From Longimicrobiales bacterium (lineage in GTDB: Bacteria > Gemmatimonadota > Gemmatimonadetes > Longimicrobiales > RSA9): DNA of 61,952 nucleotides. Below are positions 40,545 through 49,787 of the stretch, in pieces (within the stretch, counting starts at the first letter, position 1; each line of letters opens with the position of its first letter). The DNA lies in the NCBI GenBank assembly GCA_035461765.1, contig DATHUY010000108.1, forward strand, positions 1-61,952, in the 5' to 3' direction. The notes beneath the pieces were generated by a model. That model saw only the letters and a program-made list of their open reading frames with translations. It was not told the origin of the DNA and searched no databases. A program made the position numbers and the translations under genes.

Positions 40545-43500
40545 ATGACCGGTAGCGCTTCATCTCGCCAAAGGACGACCTCGCTTCATGACACGGGCGC
40601 AATAGCAGTCCCCCGCTTCCGGCTCCCCTTCCAGGCTCGACCGGGGTCAGCCCGTGACGAGCTGCTCGCCGGACCGATCCGCGGTGCCCTGCTCGGTACC
40701 GACCAGCTGGCCGAGAAAGCTCGCAACGTCGCCGGCCGTGAAGCCGTGCTGCCCCGCACCGGCGCGCGCCGCGAAGCGGCGCTCCTGGCACGTCTGGCCG
40801 AGACCGCAGAGATCCTGGATGATACCCGGACCGCGCTCGCGGCCGGCGTTGCGCGCAACGTGGACGTCGGTCCCGCCGGCGAGTGGCTGCTGGACAATTA
40901 CCACGTCGTGCAGCAGCAGATCCGCGAAGTCCACGAAACGCTGCCGCGCGGCTACTACCGTGAGCTGCCCGAACTGGCGAGCGGACGTCTCACAGGATAC
41001 CCGCGCGTCTACGAGCTCGCGATCGCGCTGATCTCCCACTCGGAAGCGCGCGTCGACCTCGAGAACCTCGAGCTGTTCGTCACGGCCTGGCAGTCCGTCG
41101 CGCCACTCTCGATCGGCGAGCTGTGGGCACTGCCCGCGATGTTCCGGCTCGCTCTCATCGAGAGCGTACGCCGTATGGCGCTGCGCACGATGCAGCGCAT
41201 GAGCGAGATCGAGAAGGCCGATGCCTGGGCGCTGCGCATCGAGCAGGCGAGCGAGGATGGCAATGCCGCCCTCGGCCGCGTCCTGGACACGTTCGTCGCT
41301 GATCCGCCGCGCCTGACGGAAGTCTTCATTGCGCGGTTCCTCCATCAGCTGCGGCTGACGAGCGCATCGTACCTGCCGCTCGTGGAGATCGAGCAGTGGA
41401 TCACCGAACGGGTGGTGGACCACGAGGTCGCATCCGCTCGCTCCACGCAGCACCTGGCGCTGACACACGTGATGATGGCGAACAGCATCACGAGCCTCCG
41501 CACCATTGCCCACCTGGACTGGCGCGGATTCGTCGAGCGGCAGAGTGTGATGGAGTCGGTGCTGCGCGACGATCCCGCGGCATATCACTCCCGCATGACA
41601 TTCGCCGCCCGCGACCATTACAGGCACGTCGTGGAGCGGGTGGCGCGTCGCACGAACAACAGCGAAGAAGATATCGCGCTGCTGACCGTCGACCTCGCAC
41701 GGGCCGGACTCGAAGCGCATGGCGCGGAGCACGTCAGTGCGCACACCGGCTACTATCTCGTGGACGAGGGACTCGCCGAGCTGGAGGCGGCGACCGGCTA
41801 CCGGCCGAAGCCGCGCGAGGCCGTGCACCGCTGGGTGCTGCGACACCCCGACTTCGCATTCATCAGCACGGTTCTCGCCGCCCTGCTGGCGACTCTCGCG
41901 GCCGTGCTCTGGCTGGCGGGCCCGCCTGCGGCCGTCGCCTGGGGAGCCGTGCTCCTGTTCGCGTTCCTGCCCGCCGCACACATCGCGATTGCCGCCGTCG
42001 ATCAGCTCGTTACCGCCCTGCTCCCGCCACGCACCCTTCCCGCACTCGATCTGCAGCGCGCCGGCGTTCCGCCCGAGCTCCGCACTGCCGTCGTCATCCC
42101 CACGCTCTTCGACAGCGTGGAATCGGTGCGTGAGGCATTCGACCACCTCGAGGTGCAGTTCCTGGCGAACCGGGAGGTTCATCTGCACTTCGCCGTGCTG
42201 AGCGACTTCACCGACGCAGCGGCACAGTCGTGCGCCGGGGACGCCGCGATCGTGGCGGCCGCGGTCGACTGCGTGCGCGACCTCAACGAACGCTACGCGC
42301 CCGACACCCGCGACACATTCTTTCTGTTTCACCGCGACCGACGCTGGAACGAGCGGCAGGGCACCTGGATGGGATGGGAGCGCAAGCGCGGAAAGCTCTC
42401 CCAGTTCAACCACTTCCTGCGCGGTGGCGGCGGGGATGCGTTCTCAACGATCGCAGGCAACGTCGACACCCTGTTCTCGGTCCGCTATGTCATCACTCTG
42501 GACTCGGACACCGTACTGCCGCCCGGCACGGCCGCGCAGCTGATCGGCGCGCTGGCCCACCCGCTCAACCGCGCCCGGTACGACAGCGCAAGCGGGCGCG
42601 TCGTGCGCGGCTACGGCATCCTCCAGCCGCGCGTCGGCGTGTCGCTGCCGAGCGCGCATCGCTCGCGCTTCGCATCGATTCACTCCGGCCATCCCGGCGT
42701 CGATCCGTACACGACGGCATCATCCGACGTGTACCAGGACCTGTTCGGCGAGGGCAGTTTCACGGGCAAGGGAATCTACGATGTGGACGTGTTCGAGCAG
42801 GCCACGCACGGCCGATTTCCGGAAAACACGCTGCTCTCGCATGACCTGATCGAAGGCAGCTACGCCCGCGCGGGTCTCGTGAGCGCGATCAGCGTCTATG
42901 ATGACTATCCTGCACGCTACCTCACCTTCACGCGACGGAAGCATCGCTGGATACGGGGCGACTGGCAGCTGCTGGACTGGTTGACACCGCGCGTGCCCGG
43001 ACCCGACGGTCCGGAGCCGAACCGGCTCCCGCTGCTGTCGCGCTGGAAGATTCTCGACAACCTGCGCCGCAGCACTGTCGAAATCGGGCAGCTCCTTTTT
43101 CTCGTTGCAGGCTGGACTCTGCTGCCGGGATCACCGCTGCGCTGGACGGTGCTCGGCCTCGCCGCCATCGGCGCGCCCTGGATCCTCGCGCTGCTGGTAG
43201 CCGCACTGCGCCCGCCGCTCGACCGGTCATGGCGCGCCTACTACGCCGCCGTGGGCCGTGACGCCGTGACGAACGCACAGCAATTCGTGCTGGCGGTAAC
43301 CTTTCTGCCGCATCAGGCGTGGATCTCGGCGGATGCCATCGCGCGCACGCTCTGGCGACTGCTCGTCTCGAAGCGGCACCTGCTCGAGTGGCAGACGGCA
43401 TCCACCACGGAGCGCGCCATTACGGCCGGCGGGCGCGGTGTGTGGCAAACGATGGCGCTGCCCTCTCTCGCAGCTGCGGCGGTTGCGCTGCTCGCACTCG

Positions 43501-46500
43501 CACGAACGTCCGGCACCGGACCCGTCGTATTGTCGTGGTCCGTCATCGTGCTCGGGGGGATGGCCGTTCTCTGGGCCGTATCACCCGCTGGCGCGCATGC
43601 ACTCAGCACCCCGGCCGTGCGCCGGCGGCGCATGCCCGATGCCGAACAGCAGGCGACTGCACGCGACCTTGCCCTGCGACACTGGCGCTTCTTCGACGAG
43701 TTCGTCAGCGAGCGGACGCAGTGGCTCGCACCGGACAACTTCCAGGAGGACCCCGAACCCGTCCTGGCGATGCGCACCTCCCCCACCAACATGGGACTGC
43801 AGCTGCTCGCCATTGGCAGCGCACATGACCTCGGGTTCATCCCGCTCGAGGACATGACGCACCGGCTGGAGCTCGCATTCCGCGCCATGGAGCGGATGAG
43901 GCGGTTCCGCGGGCACTTCTTCAACTGGTACGACCTGCACGACCTCAAGGTCATGGAGCCCGCATACATCTCCACGGTGGACAGCGGCAACCTGGCCGGC
44001 CACCTCCTGGCGGTGAAGCAGGCGTGTCTCGATGCCCGTCCGCCATGGGCCGGCGGCAGCAGTACAGCCAGCGACGGCGCAGCGGCGCCGGACAGGGGGG
44101 CAGCCGCGACGAATGCGGAGCTTCGCGCACGACTGGAGGCGCTGGCCGCACGCGCGGAGGCGTACGTGGCCGAGATGGACTTCCGCTTCCTCTTCGATGA
44201 GGATCTCGAGCTGTTCTCTATCGGCTATCAGTATGCCAGTCATTCGCTCGACGCCTCGTACTACGACCTGCTCGCATCCGAGTCGCGGCTCGCGAGCTTC
44301 ATTGCCGTCGCCAGAAACGACGTGCCGCTCGATCACTGGTTCCGGCTCGGTCGCTCCCTGACGCACACAGCCGGCGCGACTGCGCTCGTGTCGTGGAGCG
44401 GGAGCATGTTCGAGTACCTGATGCCGGCGCTCGTGATGCGCTCCTATCCGTTCACTCTGCTCGACCAGACCTGCCAGAGCGCCGTACAGCGCCAGATCAG
44501 CCATGGCTCGAGCCGTGGCGTGGCCTGGGGGGTGAGCGAGAGCGCGTACAACGTACGCGACCGTCATCTCACGTATCAGTACCGTGCGTTCGGTGTGCCC
44601 GACCTCGCACTGAAGCGCGGGCTGGGTCGCGATCTGGTCGTCGCCCCCTATGCCTCCGCGCTCGCGCTGATGGTCGAGCCGGACCTGGCGATGGAGAATC
44701 TCGCCGCGCTCACGGATCTCGGTGCACTCGGTCGTTACGGGTTCCGTGACGCTGTCGACTTCACACGGCCGGACCCCGGCCAGGACTACGCGATCATCGG
44801 CAGCTACATGGCGCACCACATCGGGATGAGCCTCGTCGCGTTCACGAACCTGCTCACCGACGGAGTGTGGCAGGAGCGCTTCCACAGGGAGCCGCTGGTG
44901 CGCTCGGCGGAGCTGCTGCTGCACGAGCGGATTCCGCGTCGGCTCGTGCTCCAGGCGCCGCAGCAGTCCAGTGTCGATGAGGCGCTGCCACGGCCGGAAG
45001 CCGAGAGTCCCGCGGTACGCGAGTACGACCACGCGGATACGCCGCGCCCGCACGTCGCGCTGCTCGGCTGGCTGCCCTACACGGTGATGGTGAGCCACGC
45101 CGGCGCAGGCTTCAGCCGGTTCGAGGACAGCGCCGTCACGCGCTGGCGTGCGGATGGCACGACGGACTCCATGGGCCAGTTCTGCTATGTGAAGGATGTC
45201 ACCTCCGGCCGGGTTTGGTCGGCGGCCCACCAGCCGGTGTGCGCGCCGGCGGACACGTATCGCGCACAGCTGGCGACGGACCGCGTCACGTTCCAACGCA
45301 CCGACGGCCCCATCGATACGCGCATGGAGATCGCCGTAGTGCCGGACGATGCTGCGGAGATCCGCTGTGTCACTGTCACCAACAACGCGGACGACACGCG
45401 CGAGATCGAGCTGACGAGCTACGGCGAGATCGTGCTCAACCCCGCGGATGCCGACCGTGCACATCCGGCGTTTGCAAACCTGTTCGTCGAGACGGAGTGG
45501 CACGAGTGGTGTACGGCGATCACCGCTACACGGCGCCCGCGGTCCGCTGCGGAGCCTTCCATGTGGTGCGTGCACGTCGTCGACTCGTGCATTTGCACCT
45601 CGGGCCCGGTGACCTGCGAGACCGACCGCGCGCGCTTCCTCGGCCGCGGCCGCACGACCCGCGCCCCGGCGTCGCTCGAGGTCGACGGCCCGCTGTCGGG
45701 AACCACGGGCGCCGTGCTGGACCCCATCTTCGCCCTGCGCAGCCGCCTGCGGCTCGCGCCCGGCGAGTCCGCGTCCGTGACGTTCACCACGCTCGTCGCC
45801 AGCTCGCGCAAGCGCGCATTTGAGCTGGCTGACCGCTATCACGACCCGCACACCGCCCAGCGCGCGCTCGACCTCGCGTGGACGTCGCAGCAGGTGGAGC
45901 TCCAGGACCTGGCACTGACGCCGGCCGATGCCGCTGTTTTCCAGGAGCTGGCGGGCTGCCTGATCTTTCCGCACCCGGATCTTCGTGCGTCCCGGGATGA
46001 CCTGGAGCGCAATCGCGGCGCACAGCCTCTCCTCTGGGCGGCCGGCATCTCGGGCGACCGCAGGATCGTCCTGGCCACCATCGACGGTCCGGAGGGTCTG
46101 CCTACGCTTCGACAGATCGGCGCCGCACACCACTTCTGGCGGCGGCGCGGGCTCGTCGTGGACCTGGTAATCCTGCACGCACAGCCCACGTCATATCTGC
46201 ACGAGCTGCACGACCGCATCATGGAAGCGCTGTTCGCTTCCAGCGACACGATACTCGACCGGCCGGGCGGTGTCTTCATCCGCAATGCGGAGGAACTCGA
46301 CGACGATACCCGGCTCATGCTGCACGCCACCGCACGTCTCATCCTGCCGTGCGACGGCCGCTCGCTCGCGCATTTCGTCGACGTGGTGACAACGCAGGAG
46401 GACGAAGCGACGAGCGCGACGGAGCCGCGCACTTCGGCACGACCGCGCCTGCTCGAGCGAACGCATCCACACTTGTCACTGGTGGAGCGCAGGGCCCACG

Positions 46501-49001
46501 CGCATCGCGAGAATCCCGCGCCGTCAGCCGCCACGCTGCGGGACAGAGGGCCGGCCGAGCCCACGGTGTCCGTAGATTCCGGGCCGGAGTCTGCCCCGAT
46601 GCTCCTCGACAACGGGTTCGGCGGATTCAACGAAAATGACGAGTACCAGCTCCGTGTGCGAGGCGATGCCCTGCCACCGGCCCCGTGGGTGAACGTGGTC
46701 GCCAATCCGCGCGGAGGCTTCGTCGTGAGTGAGCGCGGCGCCGGCTTCACCTGGGCCGACAACAGCTATTTCTTCCGGCTCACACCATGGCACAACGATC
46801 CCGTGAGCGACCCGATCTCCGACGTTCTCTACCTTCGTGATGAAGCGACGGGAGACGTGTGGAGTGCGACGCCGGCACCGCTCGGCCACGACACGGCGTT
46901 CACAGTCCGGCATGCCGCCGGCACATCGGTGTTCGAGTCCGAGCGCAGTCACATTGCGACTGCTCTGACGCTGGCCATGGCGGACGATGAGCCCGTCCGC
47001 CTGTCGATCCTCCGCGTGACCAACCGGGATACCATCGAGCGGCGCATCGGCGTGACCGCATACGCGGAATGGACGCTGGGCGCCCGCCGCGAGCATACCC
47101 AGCATCACGTGCGCACCACGTTCGACCGCCCCCTCGGCGCCATTCTCGCCCGCAACCTCTTCGATCCGCAGTTCGAACGGCATGTCGCGTTCTGCGCCCT
47201 GAGCGAGCGCATCACCGGCTACTCCGCCGACCGCCGTGAATTCCTCGGCCGCAACGGCAGCGTGCAGCAACCGGCCGCCCTGTACGGCGGCGGCCTTACC
47301 GGCGCGACAGGGATCGGCCTCGATCCCTGCGCCGCACTTCAGTGTGTGCTCGTGCTGGCGCCCGGCGAGACACGCGAGGTTGTCGTAGTGCTCGGAGCGG
47401 CGGAAGGCGAGGACGAGGCGCGCAGCGCAGTCTCCCGGCTCCAGGACGTCCACACGGCGGTGGCCGCTGCGGGACGCAGCCTCGAGCGCTGGCAGGAGCG
47501 ACTGTCCGTCATCACCGTGCACACACCCGAGCCCGCGTTCGATGCTCTGCTCAACAGCTGGCTCCTCTACCAGACGCTGTCCTGCCGCATGTGGGCCCGC
47601 TCCGCACTCTACCAGAGCAGCGGCGCGTACGGATTCCGTGATCAGCTCCAGGATTCACTCGCCATTGTGCATGCGGAGCCAGCGCTCGCGCGGGAGCACA
47701 TCGTCCGCACTGCTGGGCGACAGTTCATCGAGGGCGATGTGCAGCACTGGTGGCATCCGCACAGCGGGCGCGGCGTGCGCACGCGTTTCTCCGACGACCT
47801 CGCCTGGCTCCCCCATGTCGTCGATCAGTACGTGACTCGAACCGGTGACCACAGCGTGCTCGATGAGTATGTGCCGTTCCTCACCATGCGTGCGCTCGAG
47901 CCGCACGAGCACGAGATCTACGACCTGCCTGCCATCACGGACGAGCACGGGAGCATCTACGAGCATTGCCTGCGCGCGCTCCGCACCGCGTGCACGACCG
48001 GCCCGCACGGGCTGCCGCTCATCGGCACGGGCGACTGGAACGACGGCATGAACCGCGTCGGCATGGATGGGCGCGGCGAAAGCGTGTGGCTGGCCTGGTT
48101 CCTGATCGCCACGCTGCGCCGGTTTGCCGAACACGCTGCACAGCGCGACGACGCGAGCGCGGCGGCCGACCTGATCGCGCGCGCGGATGCGTACGCGGTG
48201 GCCGTGGAGGCACACGGGTGGGACGGTGAGTGGTACCGGCGCGCCTATTTCGACGATGGCACTCCGCTCGGATCCGCCACGAGCGACGAGTGCCGTATCG
48301 ATTCCATTGCGCAGAGCTGGAGCGTCATCTCGGGCGCCGGCGCACCCGACCGCCAGGCGCGTGCCATGCGCGCGCTCGAAGAGCATCTCGTCGATGACGA
48401 CGCGCGCCTCATCAGGCTGCTCACGCCACCGTTCGACACCACTCCGCACGATCCAGGCTACATCAAGGGCTACCTGCCGGGCGTCCGGGAGAACGGCGCC
48501 CAATACACACATGCCGCGGTCTGGGCCGTGCTCGCGACCGCCATGCGCGGCGACGGCTGTCGCGCGTTCGAGCTCTTCCAGATGCTCAACCCGCTGCTGC
48601 ACAGCCGCACGCCCGAAGAAGTGGCAACGTACAAGGTCGAGCCCTATGTCGTCGCCGCTGACGTCTACACCGCACCCGGTCAGCTCGGCCGCGGCGGCTG
48701 GACCTGGTATACCGGCGCCGCCGGCTGGATGTACCGCGTCGGAATCGAGGCCATCCTCGGATTCAATCGCACCGGTAACACGCTGCGCATCGAGCCGCGC
48801 GTGCCGGCAGCATGGCCGGAGTTCACGATCGATTATCGCTTCGGCAACACCGTGTATGCGATCATCGTGCAGCAGCCCGGCAGGCTCGACGCCGGCGCCG
48901 AAGTGGTCATCGACGGGCACCCGCTCGACGGTACGGATATCCCACTGGTGGACGACGGCGTGCGCCATCAGGTCATGGTGCGGCCACTGCACGAGGAATG
49001 A
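40545..49001 (+). CDS. Cyclic beta-1,2-glucan synthase (GT84 and GH94 domains)
   Basis: 2818 residues, the size of NdvB/Cgs proteins. After a helical N-terminal region come paired membrane helices (about 440-500). The glycosyltransferase 84 domain follows, with KRGKLSQFNHFLRGGGG, the metal-binding ITLDSDTVLP, TGKGIYDVDVFEQ and RKHRWIRGDWQLLDWL. Four more helices lie at about 845-1020. Next is the glucoamylase-like/carbohydrate-binding middle region, in which WGVSESAYNVRD and GSYMAHHIGMSLVAF are conserved. The C-terminal GH94 phosphorylase domain has the catalytic Asp in LIGTGDWNDGMNRVG, and DDLAWLPHVV. The GH94 part limits chain length and the protein cyclises its glucan, which is released to the periplasm for osmotic adaptation. 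GGGGG lies 8 nt before the ATG. No transporter gene (ndvA/cgt) is adjacent. Confidence 0.93.
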   Translation: MTGSASSRQRTTSLHDTGAIAVPRFRLPFQARPGSARDELLAGPIRGALLGTDQLAEKARNVAGREAVLPRTGARREAALLARLAETAEILDDTRTALAAGVARNVDVGPAGEWLLDNYHVVQQQIREVHETLPRGYYRELPELASGRLTGYPRVYELAIALISHSEARVDLENLELFVTAWQSVAPLSIGELWALPAMFRLALIESVRRMALRTMQRMSEIEKADAWALRIEQASEDGNAALGRVLDTFVADPPRLTEVFIARFLHQLRLTSASYLPLVEIEQWITERVVDHEVASARSTQHLALTHVMMANSITSLRTIAHLDWRGFVERQSVMESVLRDDPAAYHSRMTFAARDHYRHVVERVARRTNNSEEDIALLTVDLARAGLEAHGAEHVSAHTGYYLVDEGLAELEAATGYRPKPREAVHRWVLRHPDFAFISTVLAALLATLAAVLWLAGPPAAVAWGAVLLFAFLPAAHIAIAAVDQLVTALLPPRTLPALDLQRAGVPPELRTAVVIPTLFDSVESVREAFDHLEVQFLANREVHLHFAVLSDFTDAAAQSCAGDAAIVAAAVDCVRDLNERYAPDTRDTFFLFHRDRRWNERQGTWMGWERKRGKLSQFNHFLRGGGGDAFSTIAGNVDTLFSVRYVITLDSDTVLPPGTAAQLIGALAHPLNRARYDSASGRVVRGYGILQPRVGVSLPSAHRSRFASIHSGHPGVDPYTTASSDVYQDLFGEGSFTGKGIYDVDVFEQATHGRFPENTLLSHDLIEGSYARAGLVSAISVYDDYPARYLTFTRRKHRWIRGDWQLLDWLTPRVPGPDGPEPNRLPLLSRWKILDNLRRSTVEIGQLLFLVAGWTLLPGSPLRWTVLGLAAIGAPWILALLVAALRPPLDRSWRAYYAAVGRDAVTNAQQFVLAVTFLPHQAWISADAIARTLWRLLVSKRHLLEWQTASTTERAITAGGRGVWQTMALPSLAAAAVALLALARTSGTGPVVLSWSVIVLGGMAVLWAVSPAGAHALSTPAVRRRRMPDAEQQATARDLALRHWRFFDEFVSERTQWLAPDNFQEDPEPVLAMRTSPTNMGLQLLAIGSAHDLGFIPLEDMTHRLELAFRAMERMRRFRGHFFNWYDLHDLKVMEPAYISTVDSGNLAGHLLAVKQACLDARPPWAGGSSTASDGAAAPDRGAAATNAELRARLEALAARAEAYVAEMDFRFLFDEDLELFSIGYQYASHSLDASYYDLLASESRLASFIAVARNDVPLDHWFRLGRSLTHTAGATALVSWSGSMFEYLMPALVMRSYPFTLLDQTCQSAVQRQISHGSSRGVAWGVSESAYNVRDRHLTYQYRAFGVPDLALKRGLGRDLVVAPYASALALMVEPDLAMENLAALTDLGALGRYGFRDAVDFTRPDPGQDYAIIGSYMAHHIGMSLVAFTNLLTDGVWQERFHREPLVRSAELLLHERIPRRLVLQAPQQSSVDEALPRPEAESPAVREYDHADTPRPHVALLGWLPYTVMVSHAGAGFSRFEDSAVTRWRADGTTDSMGQFCYVKDVTSGRVWSAAHQPVCAPADTYRAQLATDRVTFQRTDGPIDTRMEIAVVPDDAAEIRCVTVTNNADDTREIELTSYGEIVLNPADADRAHPAFANLFVETEWHEWCTAITATRRPRSAAEPSMWCVHVVDSCICTSGPVTCETDRARFLGRGRTTRAPASLEVDGPLSGTTGAVLDPIFALRSRLRLAPGESASVTFTTLVASSRKRAFELADRYHDPHTAQRALDLAWTSQQVELQDLALTPADAAVFQELAGCLIFPHPDLRASRDDLERNRGAQPLLWAAGISGDRRIVLATIDGPEGLPTLRQIGAAHHFWRRRGLVVDLVILHAQPTSYLHELHDRIMEALFASSDTILDRPGGVFIRNAEELDDDTRLMLHATARLILPCDGRSLAHFVDVVTTQEDEATSATEPRTSARPRLLERTHPHLSLVERRAHAHRENPAPSAATLRDRGPAEPTVSVDSGPESAPMLLDNGFGGFNENDEYQLRVRGDALPPAPWVNVVANPRGGFVVSERGAGFTWADNSYFFRLTPWHNDPVSDPISDVLYLRDEATGDVWSATPAPLGHDTAFTVRHAAGTSVFESERSHIATALTLAMADDEPVRLSILRVTNRDTIERRIGVTAYAEWTLGARREHTQHHVRTTFDRPLGAILARNLFDPQFERHVAFCALSERITGYSADRREFLGRNGSVQQPAALYGGGLTGATGIGLDPCAALQCVLVLAPGETREVVVVLGAAEGEDEARSAVSRLQDVHTAVAAAGRSLERWQERLSVITVHTPEPAFDALLNSWLLYQTLSCRMWARSALYQSSGAYGFRDQLQDSLAIVHAEPALAREHIVRTAGRQFIEGDVQHWWHPHSGRGVRTRFSDDLAWLPHVVDQYVTRTGDHSVLDEYVPFLTMRALEPHEHEIYDLPAITDEHGSIYEHCLRALRTACTTGPHGLPLIGTGDWNDGMNRVGMDGRGESVWLAWFLIATLRRFAEHAAQRDDASAAADLIARADAYAVAVEAHGWDGEWYRRAYFDDGTPLGSATSDECRIDSIAQSWSVISGAGAPDRQARAMRALEEHLVDDDARLIRLLTPPFDTTPHDPGYIKGYLPGVRENGAQYTHAAVWAVLATAMRGDGCRAFELFQMLNPLLHSRTPEEVATYKVEPYVVAADVYTAPGQLGRGGWTWYTGAAGWMYRVGIEAILGFNRTGNTLRIEPRVPAAWPEFTIDYRFGNTVYAIIVQQPGRLDAGAEVVIDGHPLDGTDIPLVDDGVRHQVMVRPLHEE

Positions 49002-49015
49002 CGAGCACCGCGCGA

Positions 49016-49039
49016 GCGGACCGCTGCCACGGGGTCCGC
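49016..49039. terminator. Hairpin between the glucan synthase and TetR genes
   Basis: Arms GCGGACC (49016-49022) and GGTCCGC (49033-49039) with a 10-nt loop, 15 bp after the glucan synthase stop, between convergent genes. Confidence 0.4.
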
Positions 49040-49079
49040 GCGCCGCGCGCAGCCACCCGTCGGCGCGGCCGCACCACCA

Positions 49080-49685
49080 TCAGCCGAACCGGCTGATCAT
49101 CCCGCGCACTGCTGTCAGATACTCCTCCGTGTCGAAATGCTGCGGGTCGATCATCGCCTGTACCGCAGATCCCTGGATCCAGCTCACCGCCACCGCAGCC
49201 AGCCCGTCCGCAGTCGCACCCGCAAATGCCGCCGGCTCCGACAGCAGCAGCTCTTCCATGATCTCACGGAACGCGGAACGGTAACGCTCCAGCTCCGCAC
49301 TGATCCGCGTACGGATCCTCTCCTCACGCGCACCCATGGCCCAGAACTCCAGGAACAGGCGCGTTTGCTCCGGCTGATGCGACAGCCTCGTCATCTCCTG
49401 CTCCAGCAACGCGTGCAGACGATCCCGTGCGTGCGGGAACCGCGCGATATCCTCAGAGATGTGCAGCACAGAGGTCGCCTCGATCACCCAGTCGAGCAGA
49501 CCGTGAACGAGCCGCTCCTTCCGCCCGAAATGGAAGAGCACCAGCGCATGGCTGATCCCCGCCTCCGCAGCCACTGCCCGCACTGTCAGCCCGCCAATCC
49601 CGTCGCGGCCCGCAACATCGAACGCCGCCTGCAGAATCTGCCCGCGCCGCACTTCTTCCGGCTTCCTCCTGGTGGTTCGCATCAT
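49080..49685 (-). CDS. TetR family transcriptional regulator
   Basis: 201 residues. The N-terminal helix-turn-helix reads GQILQAAFDVAGRDGIGGLT, then VRAVAAEAGISHALVLFHFG and RKERLVHGLLD, standard for TetR. The C-terminal helical ligand domain (about 75-200) is unlike any named subgroup I can identify. Two near-identical operators (TTGACC-N4-GGTCAR) lie in the 102-bp divergent spacer and cover both promoters. It therefore should repress itself and the CheB/CheR-kinase-Mla operon until a ligand binds; the ligand could be a lipid, solvent or other membrane-active compound (inference). ATG codons at 49685 and 49682 both fit, with GAGG 4 or 7 nt upstream. Confidence 0.9.
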   Translation of the reverse strand: MMRTTRRKPEEVRRGQILQAAFDVAGRDGIGGLTVRAVAAEAGISHALVLFHFGRKERLVHGLLDWVIEATSVLHISEDIARFPHARDRLHALLEQEMTRLSHQPEQTRLFLEFWAMGAREERIRTRISAELERYRSAFREIMEELLLSEPAAFAGATADGLAAVAVSWIQGSAVQAMIDPQHFDTEEYLTAVRGMISRFG

Positions 49686-49706
49686 CCGACCTCAGCGTGC
49701 ACTGTA

Positions 49707-49722
49707 TTGACCAATTGGTCAG
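49707..49722. promoter_or_regulatory. TetR-type operator 1 (TTGACCAATTGGTCAG)
   Basis: TGACCAATTGGTCA (49708-49721) is a perfect palindrome. It contains the -35 TTGACC of the rightward promoter and lies near the expected start of the leftward transcript. Confidence 0.75.
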
Positions 49723-49735
49723 AATAGTGTATCTT
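49707..49735 (+). promoter_or_regulatory. Rightward promoter of the CheB/CheR-kinase-Mla operon
   Basis: -35 TTGACC (49707-49712), 17 bp, -10 TATCTT (49730-49735). Transcription would start near 49742, inside operator 2, giving a leader of about 46 nt before the GTG at 49788. Confidence 0.6.
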
Positions 49736-49754
49736 AAGTTGACCAGATGGTCAA
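49726..49754 (-). promoter_or_regulatory. Leftward promoter of the tetR gene
   Basis: On the minus strand, -35 TTGACC (49754-49749), 17 bp, -10 TACACT (49731-49726). Transcription would start near 49719, inside operator 1. The two divergent promoters interlock and each -35 is an operator half site. Confidence 0.55.
49739..49754. promoter_or_regulatory. TetR-type operator 2 (TTGACCAGATGGTCAA)
   Basis: Seven-base arms TTGACCA and TGGTCAA around GA. Its centre is 32 bp (three helical turns) from operator 1. It overlaps the +1 of the rightward promoter and the -35 of the leftward one. Confidence 0.75.
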
Positions 49755-49787
49755 TAGCAGGGCTCCCTCCGTCCCATAAGGCCTCCC

